A program made the translations under genes and the position numbers. Positions 1 through 13,500 of a stretch of DNA of 64,000 nucleotides are shown one piece after another. This DNA is from Sipunculus nudus (lineage: Eukaryota; Annelida; Sipuncula; Golfingiida; Sipunculidae). The notes below the pieces were generated by a model. That model saw nothing but the letters and a program-made list of their open reading frames with translations, was not told the origin of the DNA and made no database searches. Every line of letters starts with the position of its first letter. Position 1 is the stretch's first letter. Where the stretch lies: NCBI GenBank assembly GCA_026874595.1, contig CM049307.1, positions 27,502,362 through 27,566,361 on the forward strand, given 5' to 3'.

Positions 1-46
<46 letters not shown>
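1..46. repeat. (GA)n microsatellite at window edge
   Basis: Uninterrupted GA dinucleotide run from the first base to about position 46. It is cut by the window edge, so its full length is unknown. Confidence 0.95.
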
Positions 47-49
<3 letters not shown>

Positions 50-263
50 GTTTAAATTATGCCTATTTACGACCACACTAGTCATTGCAACGGAAACGAT
101 CCACAAATGTGCACGAGTGACCAGCCGGCCCGCATGTATGTGCCAAGTGCCACAAGGCCCACAAAACAGCTGTAGGCTAAGTTTACGCGTTATGTAACAA
201 TAACACAGACTTCCAATCACGTGAATGCATTAACTATATATCTTCCTCAAACGACTCTGTTTA

Positions 264-511
264 CAGGGGCGGATCCAGGATTTGGGAAAAGGAGGGTCCA
301 ACCCAGGAGAATTAATGCCTAAGGCTAAAACGATCCCTAGGTTCAGAAAACTGGAGGGGTTAAGGGGGGGGGGGAGTGGGGGGGGGGGGTTCCAGGCCGA
401 AAAAATGGCCAGAAACCCTTAATTAAATAAGATTGTGGCGGCTGAAAAAATGGGTCCGCCCCCCCCCCCCCCCCACCCCACCCCCCCACCCCCACCCCCG
501 ATCCGCTTCTG
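264..511. mobile_element. Small inverted-repeat MITE, GGATCC-type TIRs
   Basis: The element starts with CAGGGGCGGATCC and ends with GATCCGCTTCTG, which are near-perfect inverted repeats. The interior is dominated by long G and C runs (about 365-390 and 457-500) and has no coding capacity. Related copies occur at 42519-42642, 43051-43130, 43935-44130 and a half copy near 20281. Target duplication is unclear here. The superfamily is not recognised. Confidence 0.65.
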
Positions 512-923
512 ATATAGGGCCTACACGCACAAAGCCCACCCAAAACGTGAAATAGTCTGTCATCGTTTATAATATTGACAAACACGCGTCTGTTTATGGA
601 TAAATGCCAAGCATATTATATGAAATATATGCCTATTTATTGATTTTAGTTTATATATAGATAAATTCGCACAAAAATATACGAAATATGGATCGAATAT
701 GGATCGAATGGCTCATTTTATATTTTTTATCAGCTATATACATGCACTCTCATAAATTGTGTTTCACATTGTATTTCCCTTTATCATATGATACAATTTA
801 CGTAATTCAAAATAATAATTTAATTTATTATTGCAAACAATAAATATGTATTGTAGTAAAGTACAGGTCATGGAATATCTGTCATTTATCAATACTGTTA
901 TGCTATACAGGACGCAATATAGC

Positions 924-928
<5 letters not shown>

Positions 929-979
<51 letters not shown>
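929..979. repeat. (AT)n microsatellite
   Basis: About 25 AT dinucleotides in an otherwise AT-rich stretch. The flanks, 512-928 and 980-1300, show no gene or recognisable element. Confidence 0.95.
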
Positions 980-983
<4 letters not shown>

Positions 984-1299
984 CTGAGCTCCCTTCTGCA
1001 CGATGAATTATTCTCTTGTAGGCCTATGACAGGCTATACATCATACTTTAAAATGACTGGGCTGAGAAAAAAATAAGCAGACCTACAACAACAAAAACTT
1101 CAGAGCGCACGTAAATTATATAGGCTTATTATTATGGCTCCCCATTCAATATTTAAAACAATGACAACAGTAAATTAAATGTTTATGGGATAATAAAAAA
1201 TTGAACAACGCTTTGTCTGGTATTATATAACCAACCAAAGCCGTTACCACTAAGCCTAGTAGCCCGCCTTCTGTGCTCTGATTTCAATCATTCATAAGG

Positions 1300-1508
1300 C
1301 TGACCCAATGAGCGCTCGAGATTTCTCTGTTTATACTGCTACCACGCCATCTGGCGAACAACCCACAAGTAGGGCAAATTATTGTTGATCTAGCACCTGA
1401 TTGGCACATACGTATCACGTGACCTATACGTCGGCGTACGTTTGACCTCTATTTGGCGGTTTATGTTAGCGTCAGTTTCCGAACTGGAGTAACCGAGGAA
1501 GATCAACC
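1300..1508 (+). promoter_or_regulatory. Putative H2A.Z promoter and 5' UTR
   Basis: The 200 bases before the start codon hold a CCAAT pentamer at 1305-1309, an inverted CCAAT (ATTGG) at 1400-1404, an E-box CACGTG at 1416-1421 and an E2F-like TTTGGCGG at 1452-1459. There is no clear TATA box at a suitable place. CCAAT boxes are common in histone-variant promoters in other animals. The transcription start site cannot be placed, so the promoter/UTR boundary is inferred. Confidence 0.5.
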
Positions 1509-4500
1509 ATGGTAAATATATCCGAAAAATCTACCGAAATTTCGAGCCATCCACGGCTGATTTTGATGGAATTTTACAAAATTACATCTGCGGTATTATC
1601 TCAACATATTATTATCTACGTTGAATCGATGGATCAACTACAATATTTACTTGTATTTACAGGCCGGTGGAAAAGCAGGTAAAGATTCAGGAAAAGCAAA
1701 GGCGAAGGCCGTTTCCAGGTCAGCAAGAGCAGGACTTCAGGTAAATATCTACAATTTAGCCTCTTTTCTTATGCATCGATTTGAAAATATGTTTTGTGAT
1801 CACAGAAGTCTCAATATATGTGTGTATTAGTTCGTAAATTGAAAATTCTTCTAATGTCGCCCGCACCCTTTTGTCTGAGTGCCCGTAGTTTGGCCTTTGG
1901 GAACGATCTGTTTGTGCTGGGGCCTTGATCTATCATTACTTGTACTGGATCTTAATTCTAATCCGAAATTGTGGTTTGTTTTCAGTTTCCCGTCGGTCGT
2001 ATCCACAGGCATTTGAAAACAAGAACAACGAGCCATGGCCGAGTGGGAGCCACTGCGGCCGTGTACAGTGCAGCTATTCTCGAATACCTCACTGCTGAAG
2101 TAAGTGCAGTCAAAATAGTGTTTTAGATTTCCGGTTCATAACCCGATCAGTGATACTGAATTCTTGAATTATCCGCCAGCATATTATGGTAGACTCGAGA
2201 TATGTTGTTAATGGAGGAGATCTTGTGTGATCGTGAAGTTAATTTTATGTCTTCGTAATTTGGCGGGAAATTCCCAGCGTACCTCTGACATCACGGTCAC
2301 TGGGGTTGTGTTTTGAAAGCATGAATGGGGCCTCCCTCATCTGAATTTCACTTGGATTAATAAGAATACATCGATAAATTGTTAAATGAAGTTTGTGTTC
2401 AAGTCTGGCCTTTGTTCATAAGGTGCCAGATTTTAATGTTGTTGTATAGGGTTTCATTTTCAGTAAGATATTTGTATATCTGTGATGCTGATAATCATTA
2501 ATGGCATTATAATTGCTCAAGACAGGTTGTGGTACCCTTGCATGCCTAGATACCCTTGAAACTTTTTGTAACCAGATCCAAAGATAACAGGCCCATGCAA
2601 GCAAGCTACAGTTATATTGGTGCCCTTAGTTTGGTTTATACTTTTCAAGATAATAAACCTTTAAAACATTCAATATTCACATTTGTGATTTTAGATGAAT
2701 GACCATTTGTGATTCTGAGGGATATAAGCCAATATTGTAAATAACAATGATGATTTTGTGGCATATGTATGTTGACCAATTATAATCATGTTTTGTTATC
2801 AGATCTGACATATTTATATGCATTTAAAACTGAAGCATATACAAAACATTTCTAATCCCGCAGTGGTTAGTATTTGATACATTCCAGAGGATGCATTTAT
2901 GATGAAACATGTATCGTTTAGCAATAGTCAAGGTGTCTCTCTTTACCTTGTTAACCAGTATGTTAGTAATACTTGTTCATAATACATGGTCTTAATGATG
3001 AAAAGTAATTGGCCATCATCAAGTTAAAAGAAAGTCAGTTGTGTTTTTGTTTCAAAAGTGCAGTAACCAAAGGCAATATTGATTACATTATAATAAGGTG
3101 TGAATAGGATGTTTTTGAAAAACGATCTTGTTTGGGAAAAAAAATTATTGCCCATTTTTTAGCTCAGCTGACTATAAGTCATCTGAGCTATAGTCGTGGT
3201 CCATTGTCCGTCGTCTGTCCGTCCGTAGATGTGGCACGTTTTAAAACCGTAAGACCTAGGAATCCAAAATTCACCATAATGTTAGATGTCCCCAAGATCT
3301 CCTACCAAGCCGAAAACTGGGTCTTTGCGACTTCGTTCCTTTGAGAAATTAAGGAAAAACCTCAATTTTTTATTAAAATCCTATTTTCACACTTACTGCC
3401 TCATATCAAAACCACTCATCTGTTTTTCCTCATATTTACCATAAATATTCCTCTATATAGTTCCTATGTACATGCCAGAAATTAAGTCTGTAAAGTATAA
3501 ATTCCTTAAGTTGTGGGCCCAAACATATTGGACTTTGTAAAAAATCAGGAAAAATAATAACTCACTTAACATGAAAAATTTTGAAACTAGAGTCTATTTT
3601 TTCAAGTATATAACTATGTTTAATTAAGATTCAATTGTTTACCCAAAATTAGATCTGAATTTTGTAAATTTTTTAAGTTATTAGCATAAAAAAAAAATCA
3701 GTACCTTAAATTTTGCCCAACTTTGACCATGGCACGTTTTTTTCCTGTAAGCACCATTGATTTAATTTTCACAGCATGTTAACATAAATATTTAGTTTGT
3801 CTAAATCTGAAATTTGGAAATAAAAGCTTGAAAATTTAGATAGTTATTGATTTTTAGCTCAGCTGACTTTAAGTCATCTGAGCTATAGTCGTGGTCCATT
3901 GTCCGTCGTCCGTCCGTCTGTCCGTCCGTCCGTCCGTAGATGTGGCACGTTTTGAAACCGTAAGACCTAGGAATCCAAAATTCGGCATAATGTTAGATGT
4001 CCCCAAGATCTCCTACCAAGCCGAAAACTGGGTCTTTGCAACTTCGTTCCTTTGAGAAATTAAGGAAAAACCTCAATTTTTTATTAAAAACCTATTTTCA
4101 CACTTCAGGACTGCCTAATATCAAAACCACTCATCTGTTTTTCCTCATATTTACCATAAATATTCCTCTATATAGTTCCTATGTACATGCCAGAAATTAT
4201 GTCTGTATTATTTAATTTAAAAAAGTTATGGGCCCAAACATAATGCATTTTGTAAAAAATCAGGAAAGATATTTGATCACTTAACACAAAAAATGTTAAA
4301 GCTATCGACCTTTTTTCCAGTAATATAACTTTAATTAATCAAAATTAAATTGTATACCCAAAATTAGATGAAAATCTTTTAAATTTTCTAAAATATTAAT
4401 AAAAATAAAAAATTGGTACCTTAAATTTTGCCCAACTTTGACCATGGCACGTTTTTTTCCTGTAAGTACTGTGGATTTAATTTTCACAGCATGTTTTTGT

Positions 4501-7500
4501 TAGCATTTCAACTGTTAACACCAAAAATTTGAAACCAGTTGATCAAAAACTGTAGATTTTAATAAGTTTTCAAGCACCATGTAACATATTGTTTACATCA
4601 AGCTAGTGTTATGCAGTTTGCAAGAGCTCAGCTCCCCAGCTTCAGCTCTTAGTTCCTTAAATTCGGCATACAGTTAGATGTCTCCAAAATCCCCTACCAT
4701 GCCAAGAATTTGGTCACTAGGACTTAATACCTTCGAGATATTAATGAAAAACTTCATTTTTCCTTTAAAAACCCATTGTTACACTTCAAGACTGCCTAAT
4801 ATCAAAACCACTGATCTGACTTTAATCATAAATAATATACATATTTTTCATTCTCTATGCACATGCCAGAATGATGTCAGTATTGCGTAATTGTTTTAAG
4901 TTATGGGCCCAAACATAATGCACTTTGTAAAAAATCAAGAAATATATTTACTCCCTTAACAAGGGCATTGCTGAAGCTAGAGATTTTTTTGTCAGGGATG
5001 TAACATTATTTAATCAAGATTCAATTGAATACCCAAAATTAGTTCTGAATTTTTCAAATTTTATAAGTTATTAGTATAAATATAAAATTAATACCTTAAA
5101 TTTTGCCCAACTGTGACCATGGCACGTTTGTGTTCTGTGAGCACTGTTGATATAATTTTCATATCATGCACACATTAGGATTTCAGCTTTTTAGTTTAGA
5201 AAGCTGAAAGAAATTGGCCAAAAATTGTAGCTTTTATTAATGTTTTTATGAGACCCTGTCAGACTTTGGCTCTCTCCAGCCCCTCTTTAGTCACCTGTAT
5301 GTTGAACTTGTTGACCTTTCATCAAATTATGCACGCTTGAGGCGAGGCATACAGGAATTCAGGCAGCTTATGGCCAGCCACAGTTGATCCAGGTGTCCAA
5401 CCCAACTCATCTAGTAGTTTTAACCAGCAACATAACAATAAACAATAAATTAATAAATTTTAATTGGTTTTTAATAACAAATTAAAGAAAAATAGAAAAG
5501 GAATTTGTTAGTTTAGAATAACAGGAAATTAACTTGCAGTTACTGATGATATAAGAATCTTGTATCGATGGGTAGAATGTCACATATTCCAAATAACACC
5601 ATGCAGTCACCTATGGCATTTTTCAGTTAAATTTTAATGATAAAGAAGTAAATCATATTATTCATTACTAATCATTAGGGATCATATGAAGGAAATTAAT
5701 GATAGACAAAGATGCAGTTGATAATATTAATCTAGATTCCTACTGTGTCTAGTGTGTACATTGATGTGAAATTAGTCCAAAATGAATTTTTTACAGTTAT
5801 TTTTTAATATAAATAAAAGCCATAAAACCAGGTACTTATGATCATTATTTAAATGTGTGAATTTTGTATATTCTGGATTCTCAACATCATTGGTTGGTGA
5901 AACTGAATAAATACCAGACATGGTGCGAATACTTTGTAATTGTATTTAAATATGAATATGATTATGTACTCCATTATAAAATTTCTTGCATAAAGAATAG
6001 GAATTCAGGTAAAAATGAAAGTATATGAATACTCGTGCAAATACTTTCAAAATGTATTCATGAATGCATTCATGAATATATTCTTTAATATTATTTTAAT
6101 AATCATATCAGTTATATTTAATTTAAAAAAATCATGATTCTCTTATTATTTTTTATAAAAATTATATTTGGGACAATATTTGTAATTTTTTTTAATAAAT
6201 AGTTAAACTCTTATATTATATGTTCTGCTTATAAGTTATATGGCCAAGTCAAAATCTGTGTGACAATAGTACTCCATTTGTTAATAAAATAAATGAAATC
6301 AATCCTCTTCCCTGTCTCCAAAGGTACTATCAAAATCATACATAAGCTAAACAACAACAACTCATAATACAGCTTATATTTATTACCACACAAAACCAGC
6401 ATGTGCCTCATTTCTAAATTATATTTTTTTATCATATATAACAGCTGAGCGTCGTGACCCATAGGTCCCTTGTTTTTCTAACTGCATTTTCTTAGATTTT
6501 ATAGGGAAAAAAGCTAAAAAGGCTTTAAAAATCTTCTTCTCCGAAACTGTCCAGCCAAATTGTCCAATATTGCACAGAAATGATCCCTGGAACAATCTTC
6601 CTCAAGTTTGTTCGAATGGTCCTAATTTCAGGAGGTGGAACTTTAATAAAAAAAACTGTGCAAAAAAGCATATTAAAATTTAAATCTCAGAAACGGCTGG
6701 AGCTATCATCACCAACTTTTATGCCAATGTTAGTCACATAGGTCATATCTGAAATTGAGGTATTGGTGGCGCCACCTGCATCGGCTGTTTTTGTATGGGG
6801 TCATCAGTGCTTGTATCACACTGAGGGCTACAAAATCTTCTTCTCTGAAACCATATGGCCAAAATGTTTAATATCGCACAGAAATGATCATAGGGTAGTG
6901 AATTCTGAAGTTTTTAGCTCAGCTGACTATAAGTCATCTGAGCTATAGTCATGTCCTTTGTCCGTCGTCCGTCCGGCCGGCCGTCCGTTAACAGGGCACG
7001 TTTTAAATCGTTGGACCTACAAATCCAAAATTCTGCAAACCATTAGATGTCCCCAAAATCTCCTACCATACCGAAAATTGGGTCATTAGTACTTTGTTCC
7101 TTCGAGATATTAAGGAAAAACCTCCGTTTTCCATAAAAAAGCAATTGTTACACTTCAAGTCTGCCTAATATCAAAACCACTGATCTGTTTTTGATCATAT
7201 TTAGTATTCATATTCTTCCATACATTTTCTGTGCACATACCAAAAATTAGGTGAGTATTGGGTATTATTTTGAAGTTATAGGCCCAAATATAATGCAATT
7301 TTTTAGCTCAGCTGACTATATGTCATCTGAGCTATAGTCATGGTCCATTGTCCGTCCGTCCGTCCGTAGATGTGGAACGTTTTGAAACCGTAAGACCTAG
7401 GAATTCAAAATTCCGCATAATGTTAGATGTCCCCAAGATCTCCTACCAAGCTGAAAACTGGGTCTTTGCGACTTCGTTCCTTTGAGAAATTAAGGAAAAA

Positions 7501-10500
7501 CATCAATTTTTTATTAAAATCCTATTTTCACACTTCAGGACTGCCTAATATCAAAACCACTCATCTGTTTTTCCTCATATTTACCATAAATATTCTTCTA
7601 TATAGTCCCTGTGTACATGCCAGAAATTAAGTCTGTTAAGTATAAATTCTTTAAGTTATTGGCCCAAACATAATGCATTTTGTAAAATATCAGGAAAGAT
7701 ATTTGATCAGTTAACACAAAACATGTTAAAGCTATGGACCTTTTTTTCCAGTAATATAACTTTAATTTATCAAAATTAAATTGTTTACCCAAAATTAGAT
7801 GAAAATCTTTTAAATTTTTTAAAATATTAATAAAAATAAAAAATTGGTACCTTAAATTTTGGCCAACTTTGACCATGGCACGTTTTTTTCCTGTAAGTAC
7901 TGTGGATTTAATTTTCACAGCATGTTTTTGTTAGCTTTTCAACTGTTAACACCAAAAATTTGAAACCAGTTAATCAAATACTGTAGATTTTATTCAAGTT
8001 TTCAAGCACCATGTAACATTGTTTACATCAAGCTAGTGTTATGCAGTTTGCAAGAGCTCAGCTCCCCAGCTTCAGCTCTTAGTTCCTTAAATTCGGCATA
8101 CAGTTAGATGTCTCCAAAATCCCCTACCATGCCAAGAATTTGGTTACTAGGACTTAATACCTTCAAGATATTAATGAAAAACTTCATTTTTCATTAAAAA
8201 CCCATTGTTACACTTCAAGACTGCCTAATATCAAAACCACTGATCTGACTTTAGTCTCACAACTTTGACCATGGCACGTTTGTTTCCTGTGAGCACTGTT
8301 GATATAATTTTCATATCATGCACACATACAAACCACTCATCTGTTTTTCCTCATATTTACCATAAATATTCTTCTATATTGTCCCTGTGTACATGCCAGA
8401 AATTAAGTCTGTTAAGTATAAATTCTTTAAGTTATTGGCCCAAACATAATGCAATTTTTTAAAATATTAATAAAAATAAAAAATTGGTACCTTAAATTTT
8501 GGCCAACTTTGACCATGGCACGTTTTTTTTCCTGTAAGTACTGTGGATTTAATTTTCACAGCATGTTTTTGTTAGCTTTTCAACTGTTAACACCAAAAAT
8601 TTGAAACCAGTTAATCAAATACTGTAGATTTTATTCAAGTTTTCAAGCACCATGTAACATTGTTTACATCAAGCTAGTGTTATGCAGTTTGCAAGAGCTC
8701 AGCTCCCCAGCTTCAGCTCTTAGTTCCTTAAATTCGGCATACAGTTAGATGTCTCCAAAATCCCCTACCATGCCAAGAATTTGGTTACTAGGACTTAATA
8801 CCTTCAAGATATTAATGAAAAACTTCATTTTTCATTAAAAACCCATTGTTACACTTCAAGACTGCCTAATATCAAAACCACTGATCTGACTTTAGTCTCA
8901 CAACTTTGACCATGGCACGTTTGTTTCCTGTGAGCACTGTTGATATAATTTTCATATCATGCACACATACAAACCACTCATCTGTTTTTCCTCATATTTA
9001 CCATAAATATTCTTCTATATTGTCCCTGTGTACATGCCAGAAATTAAGTCTGTTAAGTATAAATTCTTTAAGTTATTGGCCCAAACATAATGCAATTTTT
9101 TAAAATATTAATAAAAATAAAAAATTGGTACCTTAAATTTTGGCCAACTTTGACCATGGCACGTTTTTTTCCTGTAAGTACTGTGGATTTAATTTTCACA
9201 GCATGTTTTTGTTAGCTTTTCAACTGTTAACACCAAAAATTTGAAACCAGTTAATCAAATACTGTAGATTTTATTCAAGTTTTCAAGCACCATGTAACAT
9301 TGTTTACATCAAGCTAGTGTTATGCAGTTTGCAAGAGCTCAGCTCCCCAGCTTCAGCTCTTAGTTCCTTAAATTCGGCATACAGTTAGATGTCTCCAAAA
9401 TCCCCTACCATGCCAAGAATTTGGTCACTAGGACTTAATACCTTCAAGATATTAATGAAAAACTTCATTTTTCATTAAAAACCCATTGTTACACTTCAAG
9501 ACTGCCTAATATCAAAACCACTGATCTGACTTTAGTCTCACAACTTTGACCATGGCACGTTTGTTTCCTGTGAGCACTGTTGATATAATTTTCATATCAT
9601 GCACACATACAAACCACTCATCTGTTTTTCCTCATATTTACCATAAATATTCTTCTATATTGTCCCTGTGTACATGCCAGAAATTAAGTCTGTTAAGTAT
9701 AAATTCTTTAAGTTATTGGCCCAAACATAATGCAATTTTTTAAAATATTAATAAAAATAAAAAATTGGTACCTTAAATTTTGGCCAACTTTGACCATGGC
9801 ACGTTTTTTTCCTGTAAGTACTGTGGATTTAATTTTCACAGCATGTTTTTGTTAGCTTTTCAACTGTTAACACCAAAAATTTGAAACCAGTTAATCAAAT
9901 ACTGTAGATTTTATTCAAGTTTTCAAGCACCATGTAACATTGTTTACATCAAGCTAGTGTTATGCAGTTTGCAAGAGCTCAGCTCCCCAGCTTCAGCTCT
10001 TAGTTCCTTAAATTCGGCATACAGTTAGATGTCTCCAAAATCCCCTACCATGCCAAGAATTTGGTTACTAGGACTTAATACCTTCAAGATATTAATGAAA
10101 AACTTCATTTTTCATTAAAAACCCATTGTTACACTTCAAGACTGCCTAATATCAAAACCACTGATCTGACTTTAGTCTCACAACTTTGACCATGGCACGT
10201 TTGTTTCCTGTGAGCACTGTTGATATAATTTTCATATCATGCACACATACAAACCACTCATCTGTTTTTCCTCATATTTACCATAAATATTCTTCTATAT
10301 TGTCCCTGTGTACATGCCAGAAATTAAGTCTGTTAAGTATAAATTCTTTAAGTTATTGGCCCAAACATAATGCAATTTTTTAAAATATTAATAAAAATAA
10401 AAAATTGGTACCTTAAATTTTGGCCAACTTTGACCATGGCACGTTTTTTTCCTGTAAGTACTGTGGATTTAATTTTCACAGCATGTTTTTGTTAGCTTTT

Positions 10501-13500
10501 CAACTGTTAACACCAAAAATTTGAAACCAGTTAATCAAATACTGTAGATTTTATTCAAGTTTTCAAGCACCATGTAACATTGTTTACATCAAGCTAGTGT
10601 TATGCAGTTTGCAAGAGCTCAGCTCCCCAGCTTCAGCTCTTAGTTCCTTAAATTCGGCATACAGTTAGATGTCTCCAAAATCCCCTACCATGCCAAGAAT
10701 TTGGTCACTAGGACTTAATACCTTCAAGATATTAATGAAAAACTTCATTTTTCATTAAAAACCCATTGTTACACTTCAAGACTGCCTAATATCAAAACCA
10801 CTGATCTGACTTTAGTCTCACAACTTTGACCATGGCACGTTTGTTTCCTGTGAGCACTGTTGATATAATTTTCATATCATGCACACATAAGGATTTCAGC
10901 TTTTAAGTTTAGAAAGCTGAAAGAAATTGGCCAAAAATTGTAGCTAATGTTTTTATGAGACCCTGTCAGACTTTGGCTCTCTCCAGCCCCTCTTGAGTCA
11001 CCTGTATATTGACCTTGTTGAACTTTCAGCAATTTATGCATGCTTGAGGCGAGGCATACACGGGAATCCAGGCAGCTTATGGCCAGCCACAGTTGATCCA
11101 GGTGTCCAACCCAACTCATCTAGTAGTTTTAACCAACAACATAACAATAAACAATAAATTAATAAATTTTTATTGGTTTTTAATAAAAAATTAAAGAAAA
11201 ATAGAAAAGGAATTTGTTAGTTTATAATAACAGGAAATTTACTTGCAGTTACTGATGATATAAGAATCTTGTATCGATGGATAGAATGTCACGTATTCCA
11301 AATAACACCATGCAGTCACCTATGGTATTTTTCAGTTCAATTTTAATGATAAAGAAGTAAATCATATCATTCATTACTAATCATTAGGGATCATATGAAG
11401 GAAATTAATGATAGACAAAGATGCAGTTGATAATATTAATCTAGATTCCTACTGTGTCTAGTGTGTACATTGATGTGAAATTAGTCAAAAATGAATTTAT
11501 TACAGTTATTTTTTAATATAAATAAAAGCCATAAAACCAGGTACTTATGATCATTATTTAAATGTGTGAATTTTGTATATTCTGGATTCTCAACATCATT
11601 GTTTAGTGAAAACTGAATAAACACCAGACATGGTGCGAATACTTTGTAATTGTATTTAAATACGAATATGATTATGTACTCCATTATAAAATTTCTTGCA
11701 TAAAGAATGGGAATTCAGGTAAAAATGAAAGTATATGAATACCAGTGCAAATACTTTTAAAATGTATTCATGAATGCATTCATGAATATATTCTATAATA
11801 GTATTTTAATAATCATTTCAGTTATATTTCATTTTAAAAAATCACATGATTCTCTTATTATTTTTAATAAAAATTATATTTGGGACAATATTTATTATTA
11901 TTTTTTAATTAATAGTTAAACCCTTATATTATATATTCTGCTTATAAGTTATATGGCCAAGTCAAAATCTGTGTGACAATAGTACTCCATTTGTTAATAA
12001 AATAAATGAAATCAATCCTCTTCCCTGTCTCCAACGGTACTATCAAAATCATACATAAGCTAAACAACAACATCTCATAATACAGCTTATACTTATTACC
12101 ATACAAACCAGCATGTGCCTCATTTCTAAATAATATTTTTTTATCATATATAACAGCTGAGCGTCGTGACCCATAGGTCCCTTGTTTCGCAATTCCTGCA
12201 GATATTGGCCTGATTTTTAGTGTGTAGGCAGATAATGACCAGTTACAGATCAAGTTCACGTTTTGTCCCAGTTGACCTACTTTTGACTGTTTTACGGCTC
12301 CTAAACTTAGAAAATATCATGAAAAATAGAAATTTTCATGACAAATGTACACATGTACAGACTTTTTTTCGCAATGCCTGCAGATATTGGCCTGATTTTT
12401 GGTGTGTGGGCAGATAATGACCAGTTACAGATTGAGTTCGCGTTTCGTCCTGGTTGACCTACTTTTGAACGTTTTACGCCTCCTTAACTTAGAAAATTTC
12501 ATGAAAAATAGAAATATTCATGACAGATACACATGTACAGACTTTTTTTCGCAATGCCTGCAGATATTGGCCTGATTTTTTGTGTGTTGGCAGATAATGA
12601 CCAGTTACAGATCGAGTTCACGTTTTGTCCCAGTTGACCCACTTTTGACCATTTGACGGTGCTCTAACATAGAAAATTTCATAAAAAAGTGCACATGTAT
12701 GGACTTTTTTTCGCAGTGCCTGCAGATACGGGTCTGATTTTTGGTGTGTAGGCAGAAAATGACCAGTTACAGATCGAATTCTTGTTTTGTCCCAGTTGAC
12801 CTACTTTTGACCATTTGACTACTCCTGAACATAGAAAGTTTCATGAAAAATAGAAATTTTCATAACAAATGCATATGTACTGACTTTTTTTCCTCAATGC
12901 CTGCAGATACCACCCTGATTTTTTATGTGTGGGCAGATAATGACAGTTACAGATAGAGTTCGATTTTGTCCTGGTTGACCTACTTTTGATTGTTTTACGG
13001 CTCCTAAACATAAAAAATTTCATGAAAGACAGAAATTTTTATGGAAAATGCACATGTATGGACTTTTTTTCACAATGCCTGCATATACTGGCATGATTTT
13101 TGGTGTGTTGCTTGATAATGACCCGTTACAGATCGAGTTTGCATTTTGCCCTTGTTGACCTACTTTTGACCATACGACATCTCCTGAACTTAAAAAATTT
13201 TTCAAAATTTTACAAATGTTTCTAATTTGCCCCAGGCGGGGGCATTCGTGTCGTTCCGACACATTTAGTTTTATCAAATTTACTGAATCTTTTATTTCAG
13301 TGAATAAAATTAAGCAAGAAATGAAAACTCCAATCTGCAAAACTTTTTAATAATGATTCAAGGAATATTGTGGCATTATTTTCTTTTAAATTCAGTTTAA
13401 ACATTTGTGAATTAAAGATAATAAAATATACATGTGTGCATAATATGACCCGATATGAGCTACACTCTGGATATATAATGATTGTATCTTAGAATACTGA

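Noticed and set aside
343-585. Glycine/proline-rich minus-strand frame
   Set aside because: Caused by G and C tracts of a MITE.
3900-3940. TCCG runs considered as a CRISPR-like or independent microsatellite
   Set aside because: They occur at the same place in every family 1 head and are part of the element's architecture.
8265-10383. Four identical 65-codon open frames
   Set aside because: They recur only because the 640-bp DNA unit is tandemly repeated; no domain, and the frame spans a deletion junction of the transposon.
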